A stretch of DNA of 64,000 nucleotides. It comes from Plicaturopsis crispa FD-325 SS-3. Its lineage: Eukaryota; Basidiomycota; Agaricomycetes; Amylocorticiales; Amylocorticiaceae. The stretch spans positions 358,224-422,223 of the forward strand of contig KN832572.1 in assembly GCA_000827205.1 (NCBI GenBank). Reading direction: 5' to 3'. Below are positions 54,953-64,000 of the stretch, one piece after another; position 1 is the stretch's first letter; each line of letters opens with the position of its first letter. A model generated the notes under the pieces. The model ran no database searches. It saw only the letters and a list, made by a program, of their open reading frames with translations, and was not told the DNA's origin. The position numbers were made by a program, and so were the translations under genes.

Positions 54953-55465
54953 TACCCTCGCGTGGAATTATGATACATACCCTCACGATAAGTGTGTAAA
55001 GAGCTTGCGATGACGGCGCGAAGTCTAGGATCGGTGTGTTTGCAATGTGTCGCCCTGCTGTGCAGTTATCGCTGACACCCACTTATCGACCCATTGTGGG
55101 CATTTCTGCTACAGTCGTTCTTGCTAGGCACGAGACCTAGACGGACGAGGCCCGGCCCGTGGGTTGTCAATTTGAGCTGGAAGCGCCTTCCGCGTGCTCT
55201 TAGACGATGCTGTTAGAAACCACTCTTCGGTTCGATAGAATCAGTAAGCATTCAGTGTTATTCTTGACTTATGCTCAGGTGACTGGACGTGACTGCAGTT
55301 TTCATCAGGTGTTGCATATGCGGTCTACTTATCACCTGTACTTGCGCGTATACTTAGGACGTTCTCGCGACGAGGGTCGGACGTCCCCAGTTATGAATCA
55401 GTACAAATCCTCGCCTACAACGAGATCGGAACCTTCAGTTCGCCACCAAATCAAGCTCTGCCACC
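54953..55465. other. Intergenic; right edge of the duplication
   Basis: The block AAGTCTAGGATCGGTGTGT to about 55092 matches 49917-49981 after copy 1 and marks the end of the direct duplication. The rest is upstream flank of the esterase gene. Confidence 0.6.
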
Positions 55466-57120
55466 ATGACAAGCCCACATCGTCTCGGGGCCATCCTGCG
55501 TTGCGCTTTAGTAGTGGCACTTTCACTGGCATGCGTAAGCCGCTGTGCTGGGGATTTTCCTACGATCGTGAACACTACTTCTCCCTTAACACTGGCCATC
55601 GACCCCGCGTGCGGATCACTCGATGCTGAGAATTTCACAGAGCTGAACACCGGCGTCGTTCTGGAGGGCACCACGTCAGTCCCACTCGTTGGCAACCACT
55701 GCTCCGTCATCTCACTCCAAGTTACAACAGCACGATCGTTGCGTTTGGTGATTCGTGGACGTCGAATGGAGGTCTGTCTGTCCAAGCACTCACACAACTC
55801 TACAACAGGACCGTTGATGACAACACTTGCCCGCAGCGAATGGCACTGTCCCGGTCCCTCCTATCATGTGGCCACCGTCTCCGTCAGCGGGAGCCCAGTT
55901 CACTGAGAACCGTCGTGCGAGCAATGGGTTCATCTGGGTCGAGAATCTGGCCAATTCCTTAAGCGCCAAACTGCTCAACGTATGCCTACTCTTCTCTTCG
56001 AGCTTCATGCTATACTGACCAGCCTGCAATTTCTAGTATGCTTGGGGTGGAGCCGTCATAGATATCCTCGCTTACAACTCCACGAAGAACACATCCGTAT
56101 GTTTGCTATAATTTTGCTCCAGTGTCTGATATTGAGTAATGCCAATACAATTAGGGCACGCCATCGGCGCGTACAGATTTCAACGACGAGACTCGCCTGT
56201 TCTTGCTGCAAGGCAAATTCCTGGACGCGTTGGTGCCTAATACGACGATCTATACGGTCGCGTTTGGTATCAAGTAAGGATTCGCGCTGTATCCCGTCAT
56301 GTGCATTGATTGACTATAGCTGGGGAATTCTCAGTGATAACGGGCAGTTCTCTCTCGGTACGTTGTTGTCTCACTGGGTTCTCCATGCTCTCGACTGAGA
56401 CTGATATTTTATATTGGCCAGCGGGTGGCGACATGAATATCAGCTACAGCACTTATGTTGGTTGATGGAACGCGTTGTGTCACCGCATGTATCTGTGCGG
56501 CTTACGAGTTTTTGTCGATACCTAGGTCGGAAGGCTGGGTGATATACAAGCCGCTGGCGCAAAAAATATCGTGGTGCATGGCGTGAGTTACGAATAGACT
56601 CCATAGCATTTTATCTCCGTAGCACCTACCTCACTGACATCGCTTTTCTTTGTCATTTGTCATTCTAGATGTATACATCCCACGACGAAACGGACTTGCT
56701 GCAGACCCGGGTGTTCGCCTACCTGCGCGAGTCGCACGCAAGAAACGGCACGAATTTCGCATTTGTCAATCTACAGCGGTCGGTACCACTTCTGCGATCC
56801 CCCTTGTCCCTTTATGATACGTGCTCGTGCTCACATCGACAAAGGTTATTCCAAGGGATCCTCGATGACCCGTCGTCGTTCGGATATACCGGGGCAGGGA
56901 ACTCGACGTGTCTTGTGAGTGCGACGAGCAGTGTCGGCGGATGCGACGATCCTGACACAGAGGTGTTCTACATCCGTACGTGAATACTTATGAACATCTC
57001 TCGACGGCATTTATGTGGCTCAATAACAAACACTTCACAGCGGGACATCCATCGCTGACGACACACAAACTCATCAGTGACTATACTGTTCGAGTGATAG
57101 ACAAATGTCGGCTCGGATGA
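55466..57120 (+). CDS. CE16 carbohydrate acetylesterase (GDSL/SGNH)
   Basis: Secreted esterase that removes acetyl groups from hemicellulose oligomers. ATG at 55466 in a CCACC context. Hydrophobic signal LRCALVVALSLACVSRCAG. Block I YNSTIVAFGDSWTSNG holds the nucleophile Ser. Then IMWPPSPSAGAQFTENRRAS, NGFIWVENLANSLSAKLLNY, AWGGAVIDILAYNSTKNTS, TDFNDETRLFLLQGKFLDAL, TTIYTVAFGIN, VGRLGDIQAAGAKNIVVHG, GYTGAGNSTCLV and the final block IPGHPSLTTHKLISDYT with the catalytic His. About ten exons; one acceptor must be the CCCGCAG at about 55831-55837 to skip two stops. Frames chain to TGA at 57118. Fits with the AA9 gene as part of a plant-biomass-degrading lifestyle. Confidence 0.85.
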
Positions 57121-57457
57121 AATGCTATATGGATGGTGCAGTTTGTCCTCTATTGTGGCTGCCTATGTTCCCGTAGGCTCATAGCCCGCAATGATAAATG
57201 CTGAGTCGGTCCCCACGCTCCCTGGAACAGCTCACTCCCGGCACCTCCGAGCCCCCACATCTATCTACCTCTAGGTGCTCCAATCACGCGCTCGCCGATG
57301 TCGCAATCTCTTCTCACACCGGTTTCTGCCAATCAGAGTGGTATAAGTATACATTTCTCTCTCGAAGAGAACCGCATCAGTCGTATGAAGTGAAGCTTCA
57401 AGATCCTTTCTGCCTCCCTACGTCGGAAGGGCGGACTCCGTACTAACCACGATAACG
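57121..57457. other. Intergenic region
   Basis: 337 bp between the esterase and the aminotransferase genes, same strand. An open frame runs from 57198 to 57446 without a motif. Confidence 0.45.
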
Positions 57458-59346
57458 ATGTCTGCAGTAATCGGAACGCCATCTTTGTCTCGAAGAGCCC
57501 AGTCGAGAGTGCTTCATGAGCTTGCGCCTGCCCGATAGTGAGTTTCAGTTCCGTCATGTTGTCGCCGCAATCGATAGAGATGCCGCTGATAAGACTGTTG
57601 TTCATTTTGAACATCTAGCAATATTCCCGGAAAACGCTACGACAAGCACCTCAACCCAAATGGCATTATCAATATGGCCACGGCGGAAAACTCGCTCATG
57701 AGTACCGAGTTACTGGAGGTAAGCATGAAGTGGTGGCCCATGAAAACGTGCTAAGATTGAACGCTGGCGCCTGTATGTTAGTATATGCATAGCCATTTAT
57801 TGCTCACACCTGATCACCTGAAGTACCGTTGAGTATTCGCAACACCTCTGAGCGGAGGAAAAAATAAGCTTACGGATATCTTCTCATGTAGGCGTGGCAA
57901 TCACAAATGGCGTTGTCGACAGTACCGAAAAGGCTCTTCCGCTCTATATCAACGAATACGCGCACCCTGTCATTAGCGTAACACCCGAACATTGCGTTCC
58001 AGGTCCGGGGATCGGAGCGCTCTTCGCTCAAGTCATATGGGCCCTATGCAATGACGGCGATGGTGTGTTGATCGCCACAGTGAGATTTCCAATTGACGGA
58101 ATCAGCACGTAAGCCCATTAATCGTCATGATCCAGCCATACTACTGTACGTCCACGTCTTTCCGAGGTCCTATCGATGTTGACAGTTCACAGCGGATTAT
58201 ATCAGAGACATCGTCTACCCTGCCCACGCCAAACAGGTGCCGGCTCCGATCCCTAAGGATGTTGATCCTCTGGGACTAGAGTCCATCGAGCATATAAGGG
58301 ATGCCATACGGCGAAGCAATGCTGCGGGGACAACCATTCGCGTGTTGATTCTTTGCAACCCGCACAATCCGCTCGCAAACGCATACCCAATCGACACCGT
58401 AAAAGCATATGCAAAGACTGCGCAGGAGGCAAGTGCACGCTCACTCATCCGATACCTAACGTGTACATCATGTCACTTTTCTAGTTCAATTTGCATCTTC
58501 TGGTCGACGAAGTCTACGCTAATCAGGTATTCTCCTCGTCATTTGTTCCGGACCCTACGCCATTCGTTTCTGTCCTGAGCCTGGACGTACGAGCTGAGTG
58601 TGGCTGCGACCCGTCAAGAATCCATGTCCTCGCGGGACCAACGAAGGACTTGGGCGCGTCAGGACTCAAGGTCGGCGCATTTGTCTCCCAGCACAACCCC
58701 GATCTGGTCCAGGTTGTGCGAGGAGCTATAGCATCTATTCCGATATCCTCCGCTTCAGATGCGCTACTCACAGCAGTCCTGCGAGACGATGCATTCAGAA
58801 TATGGTTTCTAGAGGAGAACCGGAGGCGGTTAAGCAAAGCTTTCGAGAACGTGGCAGCGTGGTGCTTGTTCCATGACATCCCGTGAGTATCATAATCCTG
58901 CTTGTGGCTCCCTGGCTTGCTGATGGATGTTTAAGTTTTGTTCCAGCGTCTGCAGGGGTCTACGTCCTAGCGGACTTTGCTACGCTCATGGATAAGCTCG
59001 TCCCAACGGATATGTTGGTACAGGACAAACTAGATGCTGCTGTCGCATCCATGTTCCAGAACGGTGTCTTCATTGTGAGCCCCGGTACAGATGTCTAGAT
59101 CACTTCTCGCTGACATTCTCTCCTGACAATAGCGGCCGACTACGACTTATGGAGACCCAATTCCGACTCGTTTTCGCATGACATTCACGTTGCCCGAAGA
59201 TACGATGCGTGTAAGTCAGGCCTGCCAGTGTCCTCTGCTCGACCGCTGAAGCTGAAACCATTTGCAATCGCTGTCTCCAGTTAGCTTTGCACCGGTTGGA
59301 GAATGCGTTTAACTTGACACACTGGCAAGACGAGAAAGTGATTTAG
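57458..59346 (+). CDS. PLP-dependent aminotransferase, ACC-synthase-like
   Basis: Fold-type I class I/II aminotransferase. ATG at 57458 gives MSAVIGTPSLSRRAQSRVLH, then across an 84-nt intron YNIPGKRYDKHLNPNGIINM and ATAENSLMSTELLE, the ACC-synthase-like opening. Next YAHPVISVTPEHCVPGPGIG, ALFAQVIWALCNDGDGVLIA, LILCNPHNPLANAYP (PLP-contact Asn), LHLLVDEVYANQ (Asp/Tyr pair), VLAGPTKDLGASGLKVGAF (Schiff-base Lys in TKD), FRIWFLEENRRRLS, SAGVYVLADF and PIPTRFRMTFTLP (substrate Arg). About seven exons, ending HWQDEKVI. Fungal members are often found near metabolite genes; actual ethylene-precursor synthesis is not implied. Confidence 0.87.
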
Positions 59347-59488
59347 TACTTATGGGGGGTAATTGTATGTTGGTATCCGCAGAACCGGTAGTATGTAGTG
59401 GTCATGGAGTATATGGGAGTAAAAAATTCGCCAGTAAATGATTCAGCGGTGAGAAAGAAAATTATGTTTTCAGCAGCTGATAAACCAC

Positions 59489-62400
59489 CTAAAGACCGAA
59501 ATTGTGCAGCTCGGAGTCAACACTCTCAAGCCTACGCTGGCGTGCAAGCAGATCATCACGACGTGCGACAACATTCGGGTCCTCGGCCAAGTACCTGGCG
59601 CAGCGCGCACTAGCGTCTGCGGTACCGAGACCCAACTTCGAGATTAGGAACGGCTGCAGGTCCCTCACGATGGCCTTGACGAACGTGAGGTCAATCAGTG
59701 ACGGCACATTGTCGATTATTCTCTACGCACGGACGGTCAGCACAACAAGTAGCAGGCTGGGATCACGCAGCCGCCTCGTACCTTGTAGGAGACCTGGAAG
59801 TACCCCCGCACTTCCGCCATCACATGGAGCTCCTGCTCATACTTGTCGGGCGGGTTCAGCTTCCCGAGGTCTTCGTGGGTCAGGCCCGTGTAGCCTAGCT
59901 CAGCGAGAGCTGCTAATGCAGCATTGACCTTCTCGGCATCATTTGCTGGACGGAGGGCTGACTGGGGCGCTGCTGGCGTGGAACTTCCCAAAGATGAGGG
60001 CTGCACCGTACCGTTGGTGGCGCCCCCCGCTGGAGCGGTGTTCGCCGGAGGCTCAGAGGAACGAGGGTTAAGCTGAGGCCCTCCTGAAATTGACCCTGCC
60101 GCTGCACCCGGAGCGAATGCGAAATTGCCGCTGCTAGGTGACTGAGGCGCACCAAACATGAAGCCGTCAAACTTGAGCGCTCCTAAAACACAATCGGTGA
60201 AACAACGTCTTAGGCCAAGGTCTCTTATCACAGTAAGAAGTGGACTTGCCGGGGGCTGGTGTGGGTTTTGGCGCCGACGGTGCAGGCGCGGTGTCCTGCT
60301 TACGCCTCTTTGCAGGCGGCTCAGTGATCGCATCCGTTTTTCCCGAGCGTATGTCCTTGTACTTGGCGAGCCATTTGTCCTTGCACGTTTCGAGATAATG
60401 CGTGTTCTGCGTGAACGGCGTCTGCTCGCACTGCAGGATAGCAGTTATGTGCATGCGGCAAATGTCGTGATGACGCTGGACGAGCTCCGCAATGAACATC
60501 CTACGGTTATCGTGAGTCGCATTTGTACGACGTTCTTGAAGGGTCTTACCGGAGCTGCCCCTTGAGGCTCCCGTATCGCTGGAAGTGCTCTTGTGTACAG
60601 TCCGACAGGATGGAGAGTACGGCATCGCGGACATCCTTCATACAGGCGTCCACCTCGCTTTGCCAACTGCTCTGGAACTCACTGATGAGGCTGACCTTCG
60701 CTGCGAATGGCACGTTGTCAGGGAGTTCCCTGGTGATGGAGCTAGAAGAGATGTCATGTCAGTACAACCCACCACGACAACATGTCGCACATACAGCTCA
60801 ATGTGCCTCCGCAAGGCCTTCAGATACACAGGACCCCCGGAGCTGATCAGCCCCTCCTCCGGGCCCTCATCCTCGCCCTCGCCGATGAAGTTTTCAAATT
60901 GCGCGGCCGCCTCGGTCGCCTCCGCGAACGGGACAAAATTCGGGGCTGTACGCCGAATCGCGAGCTTGAATTTGGCAAACGTCCTGCGGTTGTCCTGGAC
61001 AAGGCGGCCGAGGTGGGCGTTTCCACCGCTCACGAATTGGTTCATGTGACTACAGAACGTTGTCACAAGGCTCAATACGTGCGTCGCGGGCTCGCCCTCA
61101 ACGGCGGCGGGTAGCGACGACAAGTCTTTCTTGCACACGTCAAGAAGCGCGTTCGTCTCGGAGCGGATCTTGGGCAGGCTGGTGGCTGGTTAGTTGGAGG
61201 CACTGCAAAGAGACGGGCAGGGACTAACGTGTCGTTGATCACCGAGACGAGCCGCGCGCTGAGCGTTGACACAAGGTTAGGTGTCCCAAAGCGGTTCTGG
61301 TGGACAGAGGTCGACCACGGCGACGTCGTGCGAAAGAACGCGGTTTCGGCATCGCGCGCCTGCGAAGACGATATGCCTTCCGCACGGTCGGCGTCGTCGG
61401 GCTGACGCGTGCAGTAGTAGCCGTGCAGGAGCTGATGCTTGCGCCCCTCTATAACATCCAGCCATATTTGCCGCGCCTTTGTAGAACCCTGCGACAGCAT
61501 ATCCGGTTTCGTGATGACACCTGGCTGCACGTCAATATGAGTTCCGCACACAAGTCAAACTGCACGAACCGATAGTCCGCAGTCCTTCTGGGTCTTCTTG
61601 ACGCGCGAGCCGCAGGGCCTTTTGATTTTCGATATCGTCTGCGGCATGTCAGACGCGGTGTCAATACAGCATGGCAGAGAATACTACCCACCGGTCATGG
61701 GCAGAGCAACCAGTATGATGCAATTCCCTTTGATGTGCGACACTACGAGGTCTTCGACCATCTTTACCACGTCCGGCTCCGCGTTTTGAATGATGCCTAT
61801 GGGCCGTTTTAAGAAACGCTCTGTCTTCCATTGCGCGGCGCTTACCGGGAAGGTCGATGAAGGAGAGGTCAGTAAGACCAGGGCCTTCGAGGTCGATACA
61901 CACAGCGTTCCGAGAGAACGACAATGGCTTGGTGCCGCTGATTCCTTTCTTAAGAGAGTCCTCACTCATAGCGAGGAATTTGTCTGCGCTGACAGACGGA
62001 TGCAGGACAGCAGCCTGCGCGCGCCGCAGGGCGAGTTCCACCTTTCCTTTGTCCGTGATAACGTCTCCAAATCCGATTTCGGAGACCTCTGACTTGCGCG
62101 TCCCGTTGTCCTCAAACTCCCATCGTATGGATATCTGACAGGACCAAGGCCCCGTCGACGAAGACATGCGGCACTCCATTGGGCAGCGCGTGCAGGTGCC
62201 CGCATCCCGGGGGACATTAATCTAAGCGAGACTGATCAGGTAAAAGCGCGTATGCGAAAGCGGTAGGACTCACATCTGAAATTGCCTCTACGACACTAGA
62301 TTTCCCTGGAAGAAAGGGGAGAACTTGAGTAAAGAGGCACGTAGCAAGCATTTGTTCAAGTACCAGCGCTTTGGTTTCCGATGACAGTAATTCGAGGCAA

Positions 62401-62608
62401 GTCAAGATCAGCCTGAGCACTGCGCAATGAGTAGTGGTAATTGAACGTTCGCCAAGCAACATGAGCAATTTCACGAGAAATTTGACAAAGAAAACCGAGA
62501 AAGAACGCACCCAATAGCCCGTAATTGCTTCACCAACGAGAGTAACTCCTTTCGTCGAAGGGCATACTGACTCTCAGAAAGTCTAGCTGCCTCTGTAGTG
62601 GCGACCAT
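59489..62608 (-). CDS. Dynamin-like GTPase with nuclear-localisation-like linker
   Basis: Large membrane-remodelling GTPase of the dynamin/Mx/Vps1 superfamily. ATG at 62608 gives MVATTEAARLSESQYALRRK. GTPase: ADLDLPRITVIGNQS joined to AGKSSVVEAIS (G1), NVPRDAGTCTRCPMECRM (G2), LTDLSFIDLPG (G3), GVITKPD (G4). Stalk: LSARLVSVINDTL, SSLPAAVEGEPATHVLSLVT, KVSLISEFQSSWQSEVDACM. An unusual linker with PPAKRRKQD then a Gly/Ala/Pro/Ser-rich segment (FMFGAPQSPSSGNFAFAPG) takes the place of PH or B-insert. GED: YFQVSYKRIIDNVPSLIDLT, FVKAIVRDLQPFL and LLARQRRLESVDSEL. About fifteen exons; no damage noticed. Nuclear role is inference from the basic motif. Confidence 0.87.
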
Positions 62609-62986
62609 AGCAGTAGTATAAGAAAGACAAGTAGGGGATAAAGAAACTGGGACTCAAGCTGAGGCGCGCCGCGTCGCGCCGCCAGTCTACATGTAAGGAC
62701 TCAGGGGCCCTTCCCTTCTTTCGGACCACCTACGTACGGTGATATTTTGGTCCAACTCCCCCGAGACACTACCTACCAACCAATCTGCAGGCTCGACTCG
62801 GACTCGCTTTCTGGGTGTCAGAAAGGACCGTTCCGACACGCCGCAAATTTGTGTCTAATTTTCTCTGATTTTTGACGCAATCGTTTGAACACTGAGGGCA
62901 ATAGCACTCAAGATGTTGACAATATTAATATGTGTGTACTACAGTTTCGAATGTTTCTGTATTACATTGCACACTTGAGAGATATC
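62609..62986. other. Intergenic region
   Basis: 378 bp between two minus-strand genes: promoter of the dynamin-like gene and 3' flank of the regulator. Contains a CCACCTACGTACGGTG word at 62728-62743 (a similar CACCTACGTACGGTG occurs at 52666-52680). No gene. Confidence 0.5.
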
Positions 62987-64000
62987 TCATGAGCTCGAAT
63001 TCCTCTCTAGCATGTCCACGATGTATGCCCTCCACTCATCTAGCCTGGGAGAAAGGGGCCTGCTGTATTAGCCCTGGCCCCAGCCATGAAGGCTAAATAT
63101 TTAGTACTCACTGAAACCCCGGGGGTGCGGTAGACCAAACGTTGGCGGCTGCATCAGTGGTGTGCCCATAAATCCCCTCCGAGTCGTGAATAGACTCGTG
63201 TGGATACGAGCCCGACCATATACCATCAGCGGAGGGCATGTCCATGTGTGTATGCGCAAGCGGGTCCATCGGCATCGCTGCGAGGGAATCGTCGAGTGTG
63301 CTGTTATTACTGAAATGCGGTCGATCCATCGGCGGCATCTTGTTGCGGTCTTCCTGCATGGGGGCATCCATGGATAGCCACCTGGCAAGATCCGTCCCAC
63401 TTGGAGCCGGGTCAAAGTTCGCCTGGCCATGCAAGGGCAAGCGACTGAGGTCGTCACTCTGAATGGGTTTAGAATTATCCGGAGATACATCGCCGCTTCC
63501 TCGGTGGTGGCTGTCAGGAGGACTGGACTCCGGAAACGGCAGACCCCCGACAGCTACGAGTTCACGGAGAACGTCCCTAGACAGTATAAGTATGCCATTG
63601 CAGTATATTTTCAAGGGTTCCCTAGAACGTACCAAAGGCGGCCGGCGCCGTTCCAGCGTTCTTCGAGGCTTTTGAGAATGTCCATGCACTTGTGGACACT
63701 CGACATTGCTTGTATGGAATTGATTGATGGTCCTGACTGTTTATCATCCCGTGCATTCAGCAATAAGACGACACAGGACGAAAACAGCCCTGACTATGAG
63801 CAGGTGTTAGCTTCGAGCGCCATGCCACGGACCACGGTTGGAATCGAAAAGACGTACCAACGAGAACTGTATTGACGAGGAATCAGGGAACCGATCATAC
63901 TGACGGATAACCATACGAATGCACGACCGGGCGGCATTGGTGCATATTGCCAGGGAAGGAAGCGAGAGAGGTGACACCTTGTGCGGAGACGGAATAAACG
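62987..64000 (-). CDS. Zn2Cys6 fungal transcription factor, C-terminal part
   Basis: The gene runs off the right edge, so the zinc cluster is out of view. Visible blocks fit the C-terminal end of the fungal-specific regulatory domain: ICTNAARSCIRMVIRQYDRF, SGLFSSCVVLLLNARDDKQS, SSVHKCMDILKSLEERWNGA and GRLW, then the typical acidic, Met/Asp/Ser-rich tail (LARWLSMDAPMQEDRN, PMDPLAHTHMDMPSADG), and VWSTAPPGF. A GTGAGT donor within the GFQ codons and an acceptor at about 63046 splice to QLDEWRAYIVDMLERNSSS, ending TGA at 62987-62989; reading on without splicing would stop at once (63108). Targets unknown. Confidence 0.75.

Overview
The window is nuclear DNA of a filamentous basidiomycete, most likely a wood- or litter-decaying agaricomycete. 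Genes are dense and split by many 45-75 nt GT-AG introns. Families typical of this group are present: an AA9 LPMO, a CE16 acetylesterase, a DUF6534 seven-helix protein, BCS1-type AAA ATPases, F-box proteins, a QDR-type MFS transporter and a Zn2Cys6 regulator. I see no rRNA, tRNA, CRISPR array, retroelement or virus copy.

Layout. 1-10.2 kb: 3' part of an AA9 LPMO, an MFS transporter, a small conserved protein, and a head-to-head pair of BCS1-like AAA ATPases. 10.6-14.5 kb: a Rho GTPase, a gene-poor stretch, and a ubiquitin C-terminal hydrolase carrying an in-frame stop. 15-24.8 kb: five members of an unusual HGDV kinase-like family, interrupted by an FHA tail-anchored protein (SLMAP/PRO45-like). 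25-30 kb: an F-box protein and a DUF6534 membrane protein. 30.1-35.2 kb: three tandem ToxD-like dehydrogenases plus the relic of a fourth. 36.7-40 kb: a second F-box protein and a single-domain methionine-synthase-like gene. 41.6-44.4 kb: two more HGDV kinase-like genes, head to head, with an orphan MnSOD exon between them. 45.7-47.7 kb: MnSOD with very large, purine-biased introns. 48-55 kb: a directly duplicated F-box/propeller gene, one copy swollen by internal minisatellites and truncated. The copies flank a 3-kb island of satellite-like repeats, a 0.64-kb fold-back palindrome and a Helitron-like terminus. 55.4-64 kb: CE16 esterase, ACC-synthase-like aminotransferase, dynamin-like GTPase, and the 3' part of a Zn2Cys6 regulator.

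The main novelty candidate is the HGDV kinase-like family. Seven copies fall in 29 kb and form three subclades. Four look active, one has lost the catalytic Asp but is otherwise open, and two are decayed. Other points of interest are a 26-bp minisatellite that stays open in every frame inside a coding region, a conserved 16-nt microexon, GC-AG introns, and two otherwise good genes each broken by one lesion, which suggests either recent loss or sequence errors. Exon boundaries were worked out by hand from reading frame and GT/AG context, and all families were recognised by eye without database searches.
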